Notes: a model not told the origin generated them from the letters alone. A stretch of 64,000 nt of DNA from Pseudophaeobacter arcticus DSM 23566 (GCF_000473205.1 NZ_AXBF01000004.1:124001-188000); one strand, 5' to 3'. Positions 26,672 to 36,348 are shown, counted from the stretch's first letter. A program made the numbers and translations.

Positions 26672-27573
26672 TGCGCCGCTCCTTTTCCGGTGGCTCGCAG
26701 GATATGCATCAGATTGAGCGATCTGCCTTTCAGCGCCAGCCGGACGAAGAGCACGACCAGAAAAACCAGATGCCCGCCCAGTAAAAAGCCCTGCGGATGG
26801 ATTTGGGCGCCGAAGGATTGCGCCACGGCCAGCACGATGGCGCCCGCAAGCACCCCCCAGAGCGAGCGGGCGCCGCCGATGATCGTGGCCTCGAAGGCAA
26901 ACAGCAGCTGTGGTGCACCCGCATAGGCGTCGAATGTGCCGCGCAGACCAAGCGCCGCGCCAGAGACGGCAACGGTCATGCAGGCCAGTGCCGCTGCGAT
27001 GCCCGCGGTCCGACGCGCATCCACACCGACCAGCCCGGCGGTATCTGGGTCAGCCGCGGTGGCGCGGATTTGGCGACCAAGCGCTGTGCGCTTTAACAGT
27101 AGGTCCAGCGCGCCGATGATCACGATCACCGTGATCAGGATATAGACCGGCAGCTTGCCGACATAGATATTGCCGGGCAGCTCAAAGGCCTCCCAGCTGA
27201 GATCGCCAACCATCGGCGACAGGGACCGTGTATTGGCACCGAACTGCTGGAACAGCAGGTTGTCGAGCACGATGGCCAGGCCAAAAGTTGACAGCACCGG
27301 CAACAGCTCGCCTCCGCGGACGGCGCGCTCCAGCACCAGCCGTTGCAGCAGCCAGCCCGCCACGCCCATCAGTGGTACCACCGCCAGCAGGCTGACAAAG
27401 GGTGAGCCCCCAAAGGAGTCGGACAGACTCCAGACTGCATAGGCGCTGACCACGGCAAGCGAGCCATGGGCGAGGTTGATCACCCGCATGACCTGAAACA
27501 TAAAGGCCAGCCCGCAGGCAATCAGCGCGTAATAGCCGCCCAGAAGCACGGCTTGGATCAGGATGTTGGTCAT
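26668..27573 (-). CDS. livH: Branched-chain amino acid-type ABC permease (LivH)
   Basis: This 301-residue membrane protein of the LivH family has a typical N-terminus (ILIQAVLLGGYYALIACGLA, MRVINLAHGSLAV) and the C-terminal GGARSLWGVLAGAIVLAVAQ. It overlaps both neighbours by 4 bp, showing translational coupling. It forms the heterodimeric channel with the LivM-type protein. Confidence 0.9.
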   Translation of the reverse strand: MTNILIQAVLLGGYYALIACGLAFMFQVMRVINLAHGSLAVVSAYAVWSLSDSFGGSPFVSLLAVVPLMGVAGWLLQRLVLERAVRGGELLPVLSTFGLAIVLDNLLFQQFGANTRSLSPMVGDLSWEAFELPGNIYVGKLPVYILITVIVIIGALDLLLKRTALGRQIRATAADPDTAGLVGVDARRTAGIAAALACMTVAVSGAALGLRGTFDAYAGAPQLLFAFEATIIGGARSLWGVLAGAIVLAVAQSFGAQIHPQGFLLGGHLVFLVVLFVRLALKGRSLNLMHILRATGKGAAQ

Positions 27574-28325
27574 GCGTTTTCCTCCTGCGGCTCGGTCTGG
27601 GCTTCAGTCTGGGCCTCAGCCTGAGCACCGGTGCCGAAATAGGCCGCCGTGATTGCCTCGCGCGTGGTGTCGACCGTCGGGCTGTCGAGCAGGATCCGGC
27701 CCTCCAGCATGCAGATGACGCGGTCGGACACCGACATGGCGCGCGACAGGTCCTGTTCGACCAGGATGATGGTCGTACCTGTCTTCAGCAGCCCGTCGAG
27801 CGAGGCGTAGACCTGATCGACCACCAGCGGCGCCAACCCGAGGCTGACCTCATCCAGGATCAGCACGTCGGGGTTGGACATCAGCGCCCGGCCGATCGCC
27901 GTGGCCTGTTGTTCGCCGCCCGACATGGTGCCGGTGGGCGCGTGGCGGCGTTTGACAAGGTTGGGGAAGGTCTCGAACACCCGCTCGACCGTCCAGTCGC
28001 CGGGCCGCCCGACGGTGGCGCCAAGCCTCAGGTTTTCCTCGACGCTCATGTCCAGAAACAGCTTGCGCCCTTCGGGCACCAGCGCCAGCCCTGCCGCCAC
28101 GCGCGCATGGCTGCTGGTCTGGGTCATATCGGTGCCGTTCAGCTGAATGCTGCCGCTGAACACCGGGTTGGCCCCGGCCAGCGCGCGCAGCAGGGTGGTC
28201 TTGCCCGCACCATTGGCGCCGACCAGGGCAAGGATCTCGCCCTTTTCCAGCGCAAAGCTGACGCCGCGCACGGCGCGGAACTGGCCGTAGCGCACGTCAA
28301 GATCGCTGATCTTCAGAAGGCTCAT
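27570..28325 (-). CDS. livF: Branched-chain amino acid-type ABC ATPase (LivF)
   Basis: This 251-residue ATPase has Walker A GANGAGKTTLLRAL, signature MSGGEQQATAIGRALM and Walker B DVLILDEVSLGLAP, all of the LivF type (short, without TOBE). The last residues form an unusual Gln/Glu/Thr/Ala-rich tail made of repeated EAQTEAQTE units, encoded by an imperfect 12-15 bp repeat near 27583-27625. The gene overlaps its neighbours by 4 bp. Confidence 0.9.
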   Translation of the reverse strand: MSLLKISDLDVRYGQFRAVRGVSFALEKGEILALVGANGAGKTTLLRALAGANPVFSGSIQLNGTDMTQTSSHARVAAGLALVPEGRKLFLDMSVEENLRLGATVGRPGDWTVERVFETFPNLVKRRHAPTGTMSGGEQQATAIGRALMSNPDVLILDEVSLGLAPLVVDQVYASLDGLLKTGTTIILVEQDLSRAMSVSDRVICMLEGRILLDSPTVDTTREAITAAYFGTGAQAEAQTEAQTEPQEENA

Positions 28326-29053
28326 GCCGGCGCCCCCCCAAGATAGGCCTTGACCACTTCGGGATGGCTCATCACCTCGTCCGGCGTGCCCTCGGCGATA
28401 ATGCGGCCCGCGTCCATGCAGACCAGCCGCTCGGCGATCTGCACCAGGATATGCACGATATGCTCGATCCAGACGATGCCGATGCCACGCCCGCGCAGCT
28501 TGCGGATGGTCTCCACCAGCTCGCTGGCCTCGGCGTCGGTCAGCCCGCCGCCGATCTCGTCCAGCAGCAGAAGGCGCGGCCGCGTTGCCAGCGCCCGGGC
28601 CAGTTCCAGCCGCTTGCGATCCAGCAAGCCGACGCTTTCCGCCGGACGGTTCGCCACCGCCATCATGCCGCAGATCTGAAGCGCGTCCAGCGCCAGGTCA
28701 TAGGCCTCCGACTGGCGGCTGGCGCCCGCATGGGTCGCGGCCACCAGCACGTTCTCAAAGACGGTGATGCCGGAAAAGGGCTTGGGGATCTGATGCGTGC
28801 GCACCAGACCCTGTTTTGCCCGCTCCCGCGCCGGCAGAGCGCCGACCTCCGCACCATTCAGCTGGACCGAGCCGCGCGTTGGCAGCGTCGCCCCCGACAG
28901 CACGCCGAGCAGGGTGGACTTTCCCGCCCCGTTCGGCCCGACGATGCCCACGGCCTCGTTTGAATGCACCGAGAAATCAATGCCATTCAACACCGCAAGC
29001 GATCCAAAGGATTTGTGGATCCCCGTCGCATGAAGCTGGGTCTGCTCTGCCAT
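28322..29053 (-). CDS. livG: Branched-chain amino acid-type ABC ATPase (LivG)
   Basis: This 243-residue ATPase has Walker A GPNGAGKSTLLGVLSG, the LivG-specific LVRTHQIPKPFSGITVFENV, and Walker B LLLLDEIGGGLTDAE. I chose the ATG at 29051-29053, which has GGGGG about 7 bp upstream. An ATG at 29069-29071 that overlaps the livK-type stop as ATGA is the alternative. It pairs with the LivF-type protein. Confidence 0.9.
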   Translation of the reverse strand: MAEQTQLHATGIHKSFGSLAVLNGIDFSVHSNEAVGIVGPNGAGKSTLLGVLSGATLPTRGSVQLNGAEVGALPARERAKQGLVRTHQIPKPFSGITVFENVLVAATHAGASRQSEAYDLALDALQICGMMAVANRPAESVGLLDRKRLELARALATRPRLLLLDEIGGGLTDAEASELVETIRKLRGRGIGIVWIEHIVHILVQIAERLVCMDAGRIIAEGTPDEVMSHPEVVKAYLGGAPA

Positions 29054-29067
29054 CACCGCGCCCCCGA

Positions 29068-30354
29068 TCATTCGTTATACGGGGTCAGCTCGGCGGTGAT
29101 CGGCACGTTCGGGTCGGTCGCGTTGTTGACCAGCACATAGTCCAGATCGAACGGGCCGTCCTTCGCCTTGACCCATTGCGAGCCGAGGATAGGGCCTGAG
29201 GCCACATTCGGCACCGGGCCGGAGGTGAAATCGACCTGGCCGCCGATGGTCTCCACGTTCAGCGTGGCGATGGCGTCGCGCACGGCTTCCTTGGAATGCG
29301 GATCGCTCGCGGCCTTCAGCGCCTCGATACCCGCATCCAGCAGCGACAGGGTCGCCCCCAGCTGCTGGGTCCATTGCTCGCCGCTCGTGGCTTCCCAACC
29401 CGCCGCCAGCTCGTGGCCGCTCTGGCCGGTCACCGGCGAGGTGTAGGGGAAATCACGGTGCCAATAGGCGGCCGAGGCCATGCCTTCGCCCAGCGATCCC
29501 ATCGCCTCCATCTCGGAGGGAAAAAGCCCGGTCTTGGCGGTCTGCATGATCTTGACCTGACGCGCCAGGCCCTGCTGCGCCGCCTGACGCCAGAAGGCGG
29601 CGAAATCCGGCGGGATCGGGAAGGAGTTGATGATCTCGACGCCCTCGGATTTGAACAGCGCGATCTGCGTCGAATAATCGGTGGTGCCGGTCTCATAGGC
29701 GCCGGGATCGACGATGGTATAGCCCGCCGCCTCCAGCTGCGGTGCCAGCACCGCGCGCACCGCATTGCCGTCGGCGTCGTTGGGATACATCACCCCGACC
29801 TTCTTGTTGGTCTCGATCGAGGGCCATGTCGAGGTATAGGTCTTGAAGATCTCGCCCACTCCAAAACCAAAGTGATAGGTCCATTTGAACGGGCTCGGCT
29901 CGCCCGGCTTGGCACCACGGCCAAAATACCAGGCCTCCCAGGGCATCACGGTCGACAGGCATGGCACACCGGCCGCCTCGCAGGCGTCCGAGACCGGGTT
30001 GATCACCTCGGGCGTGGACACCGCCAGCATCAGATCGATCCCCTCGTTGATCAGCTCTTTGGCCAGCTGCGCCGCCCGCGCCGGGTCCGACTGGGTATCC
30101 CGGTCGAGGATCTCAACGGCATAGCTCTTGCCCGCCACCACGATGCCACCCGTCAGCGCCGCCCGCACCTGCTCCAGCACATAGCCGTCCGTCTTGCCAA
30201 ACCCCGCCAGAGGTCCGGTGCGGGGGCTGACGAAGCCAATTCGGATGGTGTCACCGCCCTGCGCCAGCGCTCCACGGGCTGAGAAAGTGAGCGTTCCCGC
30301 AGCCAGAAGGCTGGAGAAATGGCGACGGTTCAATTTCAACTGTGTCATGTTCAT
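29068..30354 (-). CDS. Branched-chain amino acid-type ABC substrate-binding protein (LivK family)
   Basis: This 428-residue type I periplasmic binding protein has a Tat-like signal (LNRRHFSSLLAAGTLTFSARGALA) and then IRIGFVSPRTGPLAGFGKTDG, typical of Peripla_BP_6 proteins. Its C-terminus (TAELTPYNE) is of the longer subfamily often linked to amide or aromatic acid uptake. It heads the liv-type operon. The nitrilase gene lies 200 bp upstream in the same orientation, so this transporter may bring in the nitrile, its amide or its acid. Confidence 0.88.
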   Translation of the reverse strand: MNMTQLKLNRRHFSSLLAAGTLTFSARGALAQGGDTIRIGFVSPRTGPLAGFGKTDGYVLEQVRAALTGGIVVAGKSYAVEILDRDTQSDPARAAQLAKELINEGIDLMLAVSTPEVINPVSDACEAAGVPCLSTVMPWEAWYFGRGAKPGEPSPFKWTYHFGFGVGEIFKTYTSTWPSIETNKKVGVMYPNDADGNAVRAVLAPQLEAAGYTIVDPGAYETGTTDYSTQIALFKSEGVEIINSFPIPPDFAAFWRQAAQQGLARQVKIMQTAKTGLFPSEMEAMGSLGEGMASAAYWHRDFPYTSPVTGQSGHELAAGWEATSGEQWTQQLGATLSLLDAGIEALKAASDPHSKEAVRDAIATLNVETIGGQVDFTSGPVPNVASGPILGSQWVKAKDGPFDLDYVLVNNATDPNVPITAELTPYNE

Positions 30355-30559
30355 TCCCTGTTGAATTACCCTTTGCGGGCGTTTGCATTCCCGTTTTCCG
30401 GGTATTGTTGACCTGCGCGCACCTCAGGCGGGGCGTGCGGGGCATCGAATGGATCAGTGTTTTTCTTGATACGCCGAGCAGAAACCGGGCAGCCGCTCCG
30501 CCGCGCTTGGGAGAACAGCGCAACGGAGGGGTCTGACCGCGCCCAGGCGGCGCGCTGGC

Positions 30560-31573
30560 CTAGGTCTCTGTCGCGTCCTCATAGAGGACGGGGATGAAGG
30601 CGCCGGTGCAGTTCTGTTCTTCCATGACAGTGCGTTTCTCGCGGTTGACCACCAGCTTCAGCACGTCAGGCCGCGCGTAATGGCCTGCGGGATCTGCGGC
30701 CCCCTTGGCGATGGCCAGCATGGCGGGGTCGAGATCGGCATAAAGGATGCCTTCCTGATCCTCGGGCAGCGGTTCGCAAAGCGGGCGACCGTCGGGGCCG
30801 AAGATCTGGGCAAATCCGCCGCCGGGTTTGGATGTCTGCGGGTTCAGCAGATGGGCTTTTTCGGCACTGTCGCCGGCAATCCGGTCAAACATCTCCTGGC
30901 TGACGATGGCGCAGGGCGCGAGAACATAGCACGACCCCTCGACCGCATAGACCTGCGAGGCAGCGTTGTTGACCTCGGGTCCCAGCGCATATGCCAGGTC
31001 ACGATAGACGCAAAAGCTGGGCCAGGCGGCGACGTGGATTTCCTCGTGCTGGGCATACATCGACATCTTGACCAGCGGCTGCACATGTTCCCAGCAGTTC
31101 AGCGCACCAAGGCGACCAATATCGCTGTCGACGACCTGAAGGTCGGATCCGTCGCCCTCACCAAACATGGTGCGTTCCACATGGGTCGGCTTCAGCTTGC
31201 GGCGATTGAGCAGAATGGTGCCATCCTCGCCGATGATGACCTGGCTCATGTAGCGGCTGCCGCCGGCGCGCTCGGAATAGCCCATCACCATGGTGATGAC
31301 GTTGTCATGGCAGATTTGCTGAAGCCGCTTCATCTGCGGCGAGGACACCTCCATGCTGTTGGCGTGATATTCCGGCAAAAAGCCCACACCTTCGGCGGGT
31401 GCGCCGGTCCAGATCCACCACGGGTATCCGGGCAGCCAGGTCTCGGGAAAGGCGATGAGCTTGGCCCCGGCCTGGGCGGCTTCGGCAGTAAGGCTCGCGG
31501 CCTTGTCGATGGAGGCATCGAGATCGAGAAAGACGGGAGCGGCCTGAACACAGGCGGCCTTGATCGGTTTCAT
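30560..31573 (-). CDS. Nitrilase (aliphatic/arylacetonitrilase-type carbon-nitrogen hydrolase)
   Basis: This 337-residue protein has the nitrilase triad: Glu in IAFPETWLPGYPWW, Lys in RRKLKPTHVERTMFGEG and Cys in LGALNCWEHVQPL. The motifs are of branch 1 (true nitrilases), which convert R-CN to R-COOH and ammonia, rather than of amidases. The length fits. It is divergent from an AraC regulator and co-oriented with the liv-type operon. Cytoplasmic, with no signal peptide. Indoleacetonitrile, phenylacetonitrile or aliphatic nitriles are possible substrates. Confidence 0.92.
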   Translation of the reverse strand: MKPIKAACVQAAPVFLDLDASIDKAASLTAEAAQAGAKLIAFPETWLPGYPWWIWTGAPAEGVGFLPEYHANSMEVSSPQMKRLQQICHDNVITMVMGYSERAGGSRYMSQVIIGEDGTILLNRRKLKPTHVERTMFGEGDGSDLQVVDSDIGRLGALNCWEHVQPLVKMSMYAQHEEIHVAAWPSFCVYRDLAYALGPEVNNAASQVYAVEGSCYVLAPCAIVSQEMFDRIAGDSAEKAHLLNPQTSKPGGGFAQIFGPDGRPLCEPLPEDQEGILYADLDPAMLAIAKGAADPAGHYARPDVLKLVVNREKRTVMEEQNCTGAFIPVLYEDATET

Positions 31574-31752
31574 GGTTGTTTATTTCCCTGTTCGCATTGT
31601 TCGCCGCAAACCCTCCGGTTTGTTCAAATCGCCTGGTTGCGTGGTGCGGCTGATGGCACATATCTCTGCACGAGCGGCGCATCGCGACTTTGCACGACAC
31701 GACAAATCAGTTGACTTGTGGCGCCAGAGGCCAAAGATTTTACGATATTTCG

Positions 31753-32688
31753 ATGACGGAAAGGGCGACTCGGGAAATGTCGGTGATGTCACGCGACACA
31801 TGGGAGGTCTGGCGCGAACAACTCTGGTCGCGCTTCGTGCGGCTTGAGAGCACGTCCAGCGATGACGGCTTCTTTGGCCATGTCAGCGCGGCCGTCCCGG
31901 ATTCCTGCCGCTTGTCGACCGTGCATTCCACCACACAGGTCACCGAACGCACCGCCGCGCATCTGCGCCGCGATCCGCAGGATTACGTGTTGTTTGCCCT
32001 GCAGATCGAAGGTCACGGGTTTATCGAACAGGACGGCAGACAGGCGCGGCTGGAGACTGGCGATTTTGGCTGCTACATCACCGATCGCCCCTATCGTCTG
32101 GCCTTTGACAGCCCGTTTCGGCAGATCATCCTGCGCCTGCCGCGCGACCGGTTGGCCGAGCGGCTGCCCTGTCTGAGCCAGGTGACCGCCAGACGGTTCG
32201 ACGGCAGGGCCAAGGCCGGTATGCTGGCCACCGGCTTCATTCACCAGATGGTCGAAAACGGCGCCGACCTGACCGATACGATTCTGCGCGACATGGAAAC
32301 CGCGACCGCGCAGATGTTCGCAACCGCGATTCAGCAAAGCATCGAGGGCCCCGGCGACGCGCAGATCCAGCGATTGGACCGGGTCAAACGCAGGCTTAGG
32401 GCGCAGCTGCGGGACCCCGAGCTCGACCTTGGCGACATCGCCACTGCCGAGGCGATGAGCCTGCGCACGTTGCAACGCCTGTTCCAGACCGAGGGCCTGT
32501 CGCCCAGTCAGTGGGTGGCCGAACAACGCCTGACGAGGGTGGCTGGCAACCTGCGCGATCCGGCCCATGCGAAACGCTCGGTCACGGATATTGCGCTGTC
32601 CTGGGGATTTGGCGACCTGTCCCATTTCAGCCGCGCGTTCCGTCAACGCTTTGGCACCAGCGCGCGGGCTTGGCGCAGCGGAAACTAA
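31753..32688 (+). CDS. AraC-family regulator divergent from the nitrilase gene
   Basis: This 311-residue regulator has an N-terminal AraC_binding_2-like domain (GHGFIEQDGRQARLETGDFG) and a C-terminal double helix-turn-helix (LGDIATAEAMSLRTLQRLFQ, SVTDIALSWGFGDLSHFSRA, then FRQRFGTSARAWR). Its likely target is the nitrilase gene, 180 bp away on the other strand; AraC-type regulators commonly control nitrilase genes. The start is uncertain: the ATGs at 31753, 31777 and 31786 all lack an obvious ribosome site. Confidence 0.87.
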   Translation: MTERATREMSVMSRDTWEVWREQLWSRFVRLESTSSDDGFFGHVSAAVPDSCRLSTVHSTTQVTERTAAHLRRDPQDYVLFALQIEGHGFIEQDGRQARLETGDFGCYITDRPYRLAFDSPFRQIILRLPRDRLAERLPCLSQVTARRFDGRAKAGMLATGFIHQMVENGADLTDTILRDMETATAQMFATAIQQSIEGPGDAQIQRLDRVKRRLRAQLRDPELDLGDIATAEAMSLRTLQRLFQTEGLSPSQWVAEQRLTRVAGNLRDPAHAKRSVTDIALSWGFGDLSHFSRAFRQRFGTSARAWRSGN

Positions 32689-33255
32689 GCGCAGCTTCGG
32701 CGCGGGGGCCGCAACCGGGTTCTCGACGCGAACGAAGTTGGCTACACCCTGTTCAGCACCCCATGCAGTGCACGTTGACCTACTTGATCAAGACGAACAG
32801 GTTTGCCCGAACCAAGTTGCACGTTTGGCCCGCTCGCCGGGGATCAAGGCCCAGAGCGCCAAAACCTACGTCCACATCGCTCTCATTAACCGCTTCAATG
32901 CATTCGGAGCCACCAAGATCGTACATATCGCCTGGCTCAGTCGTAGATTTCGATATCAGTGACGGTGTTACTTTGCATTTCTACACGCCGGTGGAACGGA
33001 GTTCGACGCTTCAACGGATATGCTGACGGATCAAGCTATCCTGGTTTCATACGTAGATAATCTGCAAGGTATGCCACATGAGATATCCATTGGCCTGACG
33101 TCAAGCGCTACCGGTTCCCCCGCGACATTAAAGGAAGTTCTTGGTGCCTAGGACATCCTATGACCTTTCTGGAGACCCGCGCATAAAGCCCCCTTCCGTG
33201 TCACCAGAATAAAACTTTACATAACATGGATTATTGGCTACTTTCCTGTAGCCGG
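32689..33255. other. Gene-poor stretch between the nitrilase regulator and the IS30 element
   Basis: No gene is convincing here. Near 33092-33130 the plus strand encodes WPDVKRYRFPRDIK, faintly like the N-terminus of IS6-family transposases, so an IS scar is possible. The base composition is more even than in the neighbouring genes. Confidence 0.3.
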
Positions 33256-34366
33256 GTGGATTCACAAACGAAGTGCAAATTCTTTACTAAAACAGAGAGT
33301 TGCACGGAGGATGAAGAATGGGAACCCACTACTGTCACCTGAAGCTGGACGAACGTCGCAAGCTTGCAAAGTGGCTTGAAGCCAAAATGCCGATTTCAGA
33401 GATCGCGGATCGACTGGGTCGCGACCCGTCCACGATCTACCGAGACATTAAGCGTAATCGGTACACGGACGACGAACTTCCTGAGCTAAACGGGTATCAC
33501 GCGCTCGTCGCTCAGGACAAATATGAGCAGCGCCGCGCGATCCATCGCAAGATGATCATTCACCCTGATTTGAAAGCCGCGATCGAAGACCGCCTGAAGG
33601 CTGGCTGGTCCCCCGAACAGATCGCCGGCCGGATGCGGCTCGAACGGCACCCGATCCGCGTCAGCCACGAGACGATCTATCGCTTTGCCTATTCCAAAGA
33701 CGGTCGCGAGGAACAGTTCTACCGCCATCTCCCTGAGCATCGCCGTCGCCGCCGGCCGCGTGGTTACCGCAGGCACAACAGAACCCACATATTCGACGTT
33801 CAAAGCCTGTCACACAGGCCTGAGCGCGTCTCAGAACGCCTGGAATTCGGCCATTGGGAGTGCGACTTGATGATGTTCCGCAAGGAGCATGGGAAGGTAA
33901 ACGTGACGTCACTGGTCGAGCGCGTCAGCCGCTATGCCGTCGTGATGCGTAATGAAGATCGCCAATCCAAACCGATCATGGAGTCCCTGATCAACGGGTT
34001 GGCTCCCCTGCCCGCCGACGCGCGCCAGTCGATCACCTTTGATCGCGGCACCGAGTTTTCGGCATGGAAGCATCTCAAGGCCGGGATCGGTGCGGATGCC
34101 TGGTTCTGTGACCCGCAAGCGCTCTACCAGAAAGGCACCGTGGAAAACACGAACAACAGGCTGCGGAAGTATCTGCCTTGATCAACGGAGCCGACGGCGC
34201 TGACAAATCGATATTTAAGGTCGATTTGCCACCGCCTCAATTCTACGCCGCGCAAGTGCCTCGGCTACCGGACGCCAGCTGAGATTTTTGAAACCAAGTT
34301 GATGGAAATCCAGAATCGATTGGAATAAGGAGACATATCTGGAACTGCACTGCGGCGTGAGTTCAC
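33256..34366 (+). mobile_element. IS30-family insertion sequence (approximate ends)
   Basis: The element holds one transposase gene. Imperfect terminal inverted repeats are visible: GTGGATTCAC followed by AAGTGCAAATT at 33256-33282, and on the other strand GTGAACTCAC followed by AGTGCAGTT reading inward from 34366. The total of about 1.1 kb fits IS30. Target duplications could not be fixed with confidence. It sits at the boundary between the catabolic island and the A/T-richer glycan cluster. Confidence 0.65.
33318..34328 (+). pseudogene. IS30-family transposase gene with an in-frame TGA (R288 to stop)
   Basis: The N-terminal helix-turn-helix (MPISEIADRLGRDPSTIYRD) and the DDE core are intact: Asp in HWECDLMM, Asp in TFDRGTEFSAW and Glu in KGTVENTNNRLRKYLP. 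Directly after KYLP the frame hits TGA at 34179-34181, where family members have Arg (RSTEP). A single C-to-T change in CGA explains it. The frame stays open and family-like for 48 more codons (STEPTALTNRYL, RKCLGYRTPAEIFE) to TAA at 34326. The shortened product of 287 residues keeps all three catalytic acids but loses the conserved C-terminus. Confidence 0.87.
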
Positions 34367-34858
34367 ATAAAAATGTGCGGAACTTCAAACTTTGCATTCA
34401 GTTAGAAAACAGAATTTATCTAACGAATAGAAACGATACGGGTGCCAGAGATACGCAACTTAACCTCACAAAACGCTGAAAGATAAAAGACTGGAGGCGC
34501 GTAAAGGGTCCTGTTGGCGACGAGGTGGCGCGTGTTTTGAAGCCTTGACGATCCACGATATGTCGAGAGCCCAGAGCAAACAGTTCCCCGATCCGCGTAA
34601 GCCAAACTGCGATGGATACCAGGGGTCACCTCCCCGCCCCGAGCGCCTGTTTCGGATGCGTCAAATCGCGGGTGACAGCGGTGGCCGGATGTTGATGCCC
34701 AGGTGTAGGAGAGGTGAAATTGAACGTATGTTTTGCACCACCGCCTATCTCCGCTGGTCGCCATCATTCCGATGGACCACAGGTCAACTATACACTAATT
34801 TCGGCTGGGACCACACAAGCCGGGCTGCTGATCAGCCCCTGCACAGAATGAGGAATGC
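34367..34858. other. Gene-poor stretch between IS30 and the glycan cluster
   Basis: I find no gene with family-like sequence. The stretch should contain the promoter of the glycan cluster, but I see no strong hexamers. A GAGGA ribosome site at its right end serves the first gene. Confidence 0.3.
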
Positions 34859-35425
34859 ATGGAATTTTCTCCGATGCTTTTTAAACGTCCCTTTATGGAA
34901 GGCGAGAAAAAACTCGTGAAGCCATACCAGGAATTTGCCAAGAATTTTCATATTGGGCTATCTGATGGGAAGGCAAAGATTGCTGTGCGGCAGCGCGCAA
35001 AAAAATCTATTTTTGACTCACCACCGGACCATCCACTTCTTCTGGATGTGTTGTTTGAAAATACCGGACATACCGAATGGGTCTCGCTTGAAGGGAAAAT
35101 TGACGCGACCGAGATCCGCGCCAATGCCCGGCTGACAGTCCTGATTTCTGTCATGGGCCCCAATGAGGCACCGCTCATTCTGGATCTGCGGCTGACGTTA
35201 AAAGACGGCAGCCACAAAGACATCCGCCTGGGGGAAGTGATGCCAGGGCAAGGCAGTGAGTTCCGGGCAATGACTGTTTCGCGAACGCTGGAGGAGGCCA
35301 CCGCTGTTCTCGATGCAAAAGAGGTGGTTTCGGCCTATCTTTTGGTGTTTTTCCCCGTTGCCGCGCCTCAGCAGTATTCGTTTTCCATGCTCAATCTGTT
35401 TGTATCCGAAAGCGAGTTAGCGTGA
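34859..35425 (+). CDS. Hypothetical protein at the head of the glycosyltransferase cluster
   Basis: This 188-residue protein has no signal peptide and no recognised family. It contains alternating hydrophobic strands (ARLTVLISVMGP, PLILDLRLTLKDG, VVSAYLLVFFPVA), which suggest a beta-sandwich, possibly carbohydrate-binding like the C-terminal region of the glycosyltransferase two genes on. The stop overlaps the next gene's ATG (TGATG), so the two are translationally coupled. Codon use is more A/T-rich than in the flanking catabolic genes. Confidence 0.7.
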   Translation: MEFSPMLFKRPFMEGEKKLVKPYQEFAKNFHIGLSDGKAKIAVRQRAKKSIFDSPPDHPLLLDVLFENTGHTEWVSLEGKIDATEIRANARLTVLISVMGPNEAPLILDLRLTLKDGSHKDIRLGEVMPGQGSEFRAMTVSRTLEEATAVLDAKEVVSAYLLVFFPVAAPQQYSFSMLNLFVSESELA

Positions 35426-36348
35426 TGGCTAAGAAAATTTCAGCAGTCGTTTGTGTCTATAATCGTGAAGATACATTGCCCCAATGTCTTGAGGCTCTGG
35501 CCCAGCAGACGATTTCCACAGACCTGTTCGAAGTCATTGTTGTTGACAACAATTCGACTGATGGATCACCGGAAATTGCCGCCAAATATGCGGCAAAATA
35601 CCCGCATATGCGGGTCGTGCGGGAGACCAAGCAGGGGTTGGCGAGCGCCCGGAACTGCGGCATGCGGGAAGCAAAATCTCCCATCGCGGCCTTTACGGAT
35701 GATGACGCGATCCCGGCCAAGGATTGGGCCGAACGCCTGTTGCAGCGCTTTGACGAACTGGGCGAGTCTGCTGCCGTTGTTGGCGGGGAATTGGATCCCG
35801 TTTGGAGCAGCCCAAAACCCGATTGGCTGCAGGGTGACAAGCTTTTGCATTCGCTTTCAGTGTGTCTGGGCTGGTCAACCCATGCCCGCTATTTGATCGG
35901 CTCCGAATGGCTTTGCGAAGCAAATAGCGCCTACCGTATTGCGCCGGTGCAAGAGCGTGGTGGTTTCCCCGAAAACCTTGGCCGGATTGGTACCAATCTG
36001 CTTTCGGGTGAAAACGCGATCAACGCAGTACTGGTCCGGGACGGGTATCGCTTTTTCTTTGACCCCGAGATCCGGGTGCAGCACCAGATCAACAAAGCGC
36101 GTTTAAGCAAGGATTGGTTCCGCCGCCGTTTCTTCTGGCAGGGTGTGACGACCTTTTTGGTCAATCAATACCTGCGCGATCAGGGATGTGTGGTCGAAGC
36201 CTCCGCGATGATCTCTGTGCCAATGAACGAAGCAAGCTGGGATGGCCTCTGCTCGGATGGCAGCGCTGCTGATTTTGATGCGGCCCTCGGGCAATTGTAC
36301 GGGATGGGTTATTTCCTTGCCGCCTCCAACCTCTTGGGGGGGCGATAA
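35425..36348 (+). CDS. Family 2 glycosyltransferase (GT-A fold)
   Basis: This protein of about 307 residues begins with the GT2 signature ISAVVCVYNREDTLPQCLEA, continues FEVIVVDNNSTDGS, and has the metal-binding acidic motif FTDDDAIPAKDW near residue 95. It transfers a sugar from a nucleotide donor, most likely onto a surface glycan or lipid carrier. No transmembrane segment is evident. It overlaps the genes on both sides (TGATG and TAATG), so the three are translated as a unit. Confidence 0.9.
   Translation: MAKKISAVVCVYNREDTLPQCLEALAQQTISTDLFEVIVVDNNSTDGSPEIAAKYAAKYPHMRVVRETKQGLASARNCGMREAKSPIAAFTDDDAIPAKDWAERLLQRFDELGESAAVVGGELDPVWSSPKPDWLQGDKLLHSLSVCLGWSTHARYLIGSEWLCEANSAYRIAPVQERGGFPENLGRIGTNLLSGENAINAVLVRDGYRFFFDPEIRVQHQINKARLSKDWFRRRFFWQGVTTFLVNQYLRDQGCVVEASAMISVPMNEASWDGLCSDGSAADFDAALGQLYGMGYFLAASNLLGGR

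Noticed and set aside
33085..33145. IS6-like transposase start (VKRYRFPRDI)
   Set aside because: Only about 14 residues resemble the family, and a stop lies just upstream. Too short to call.
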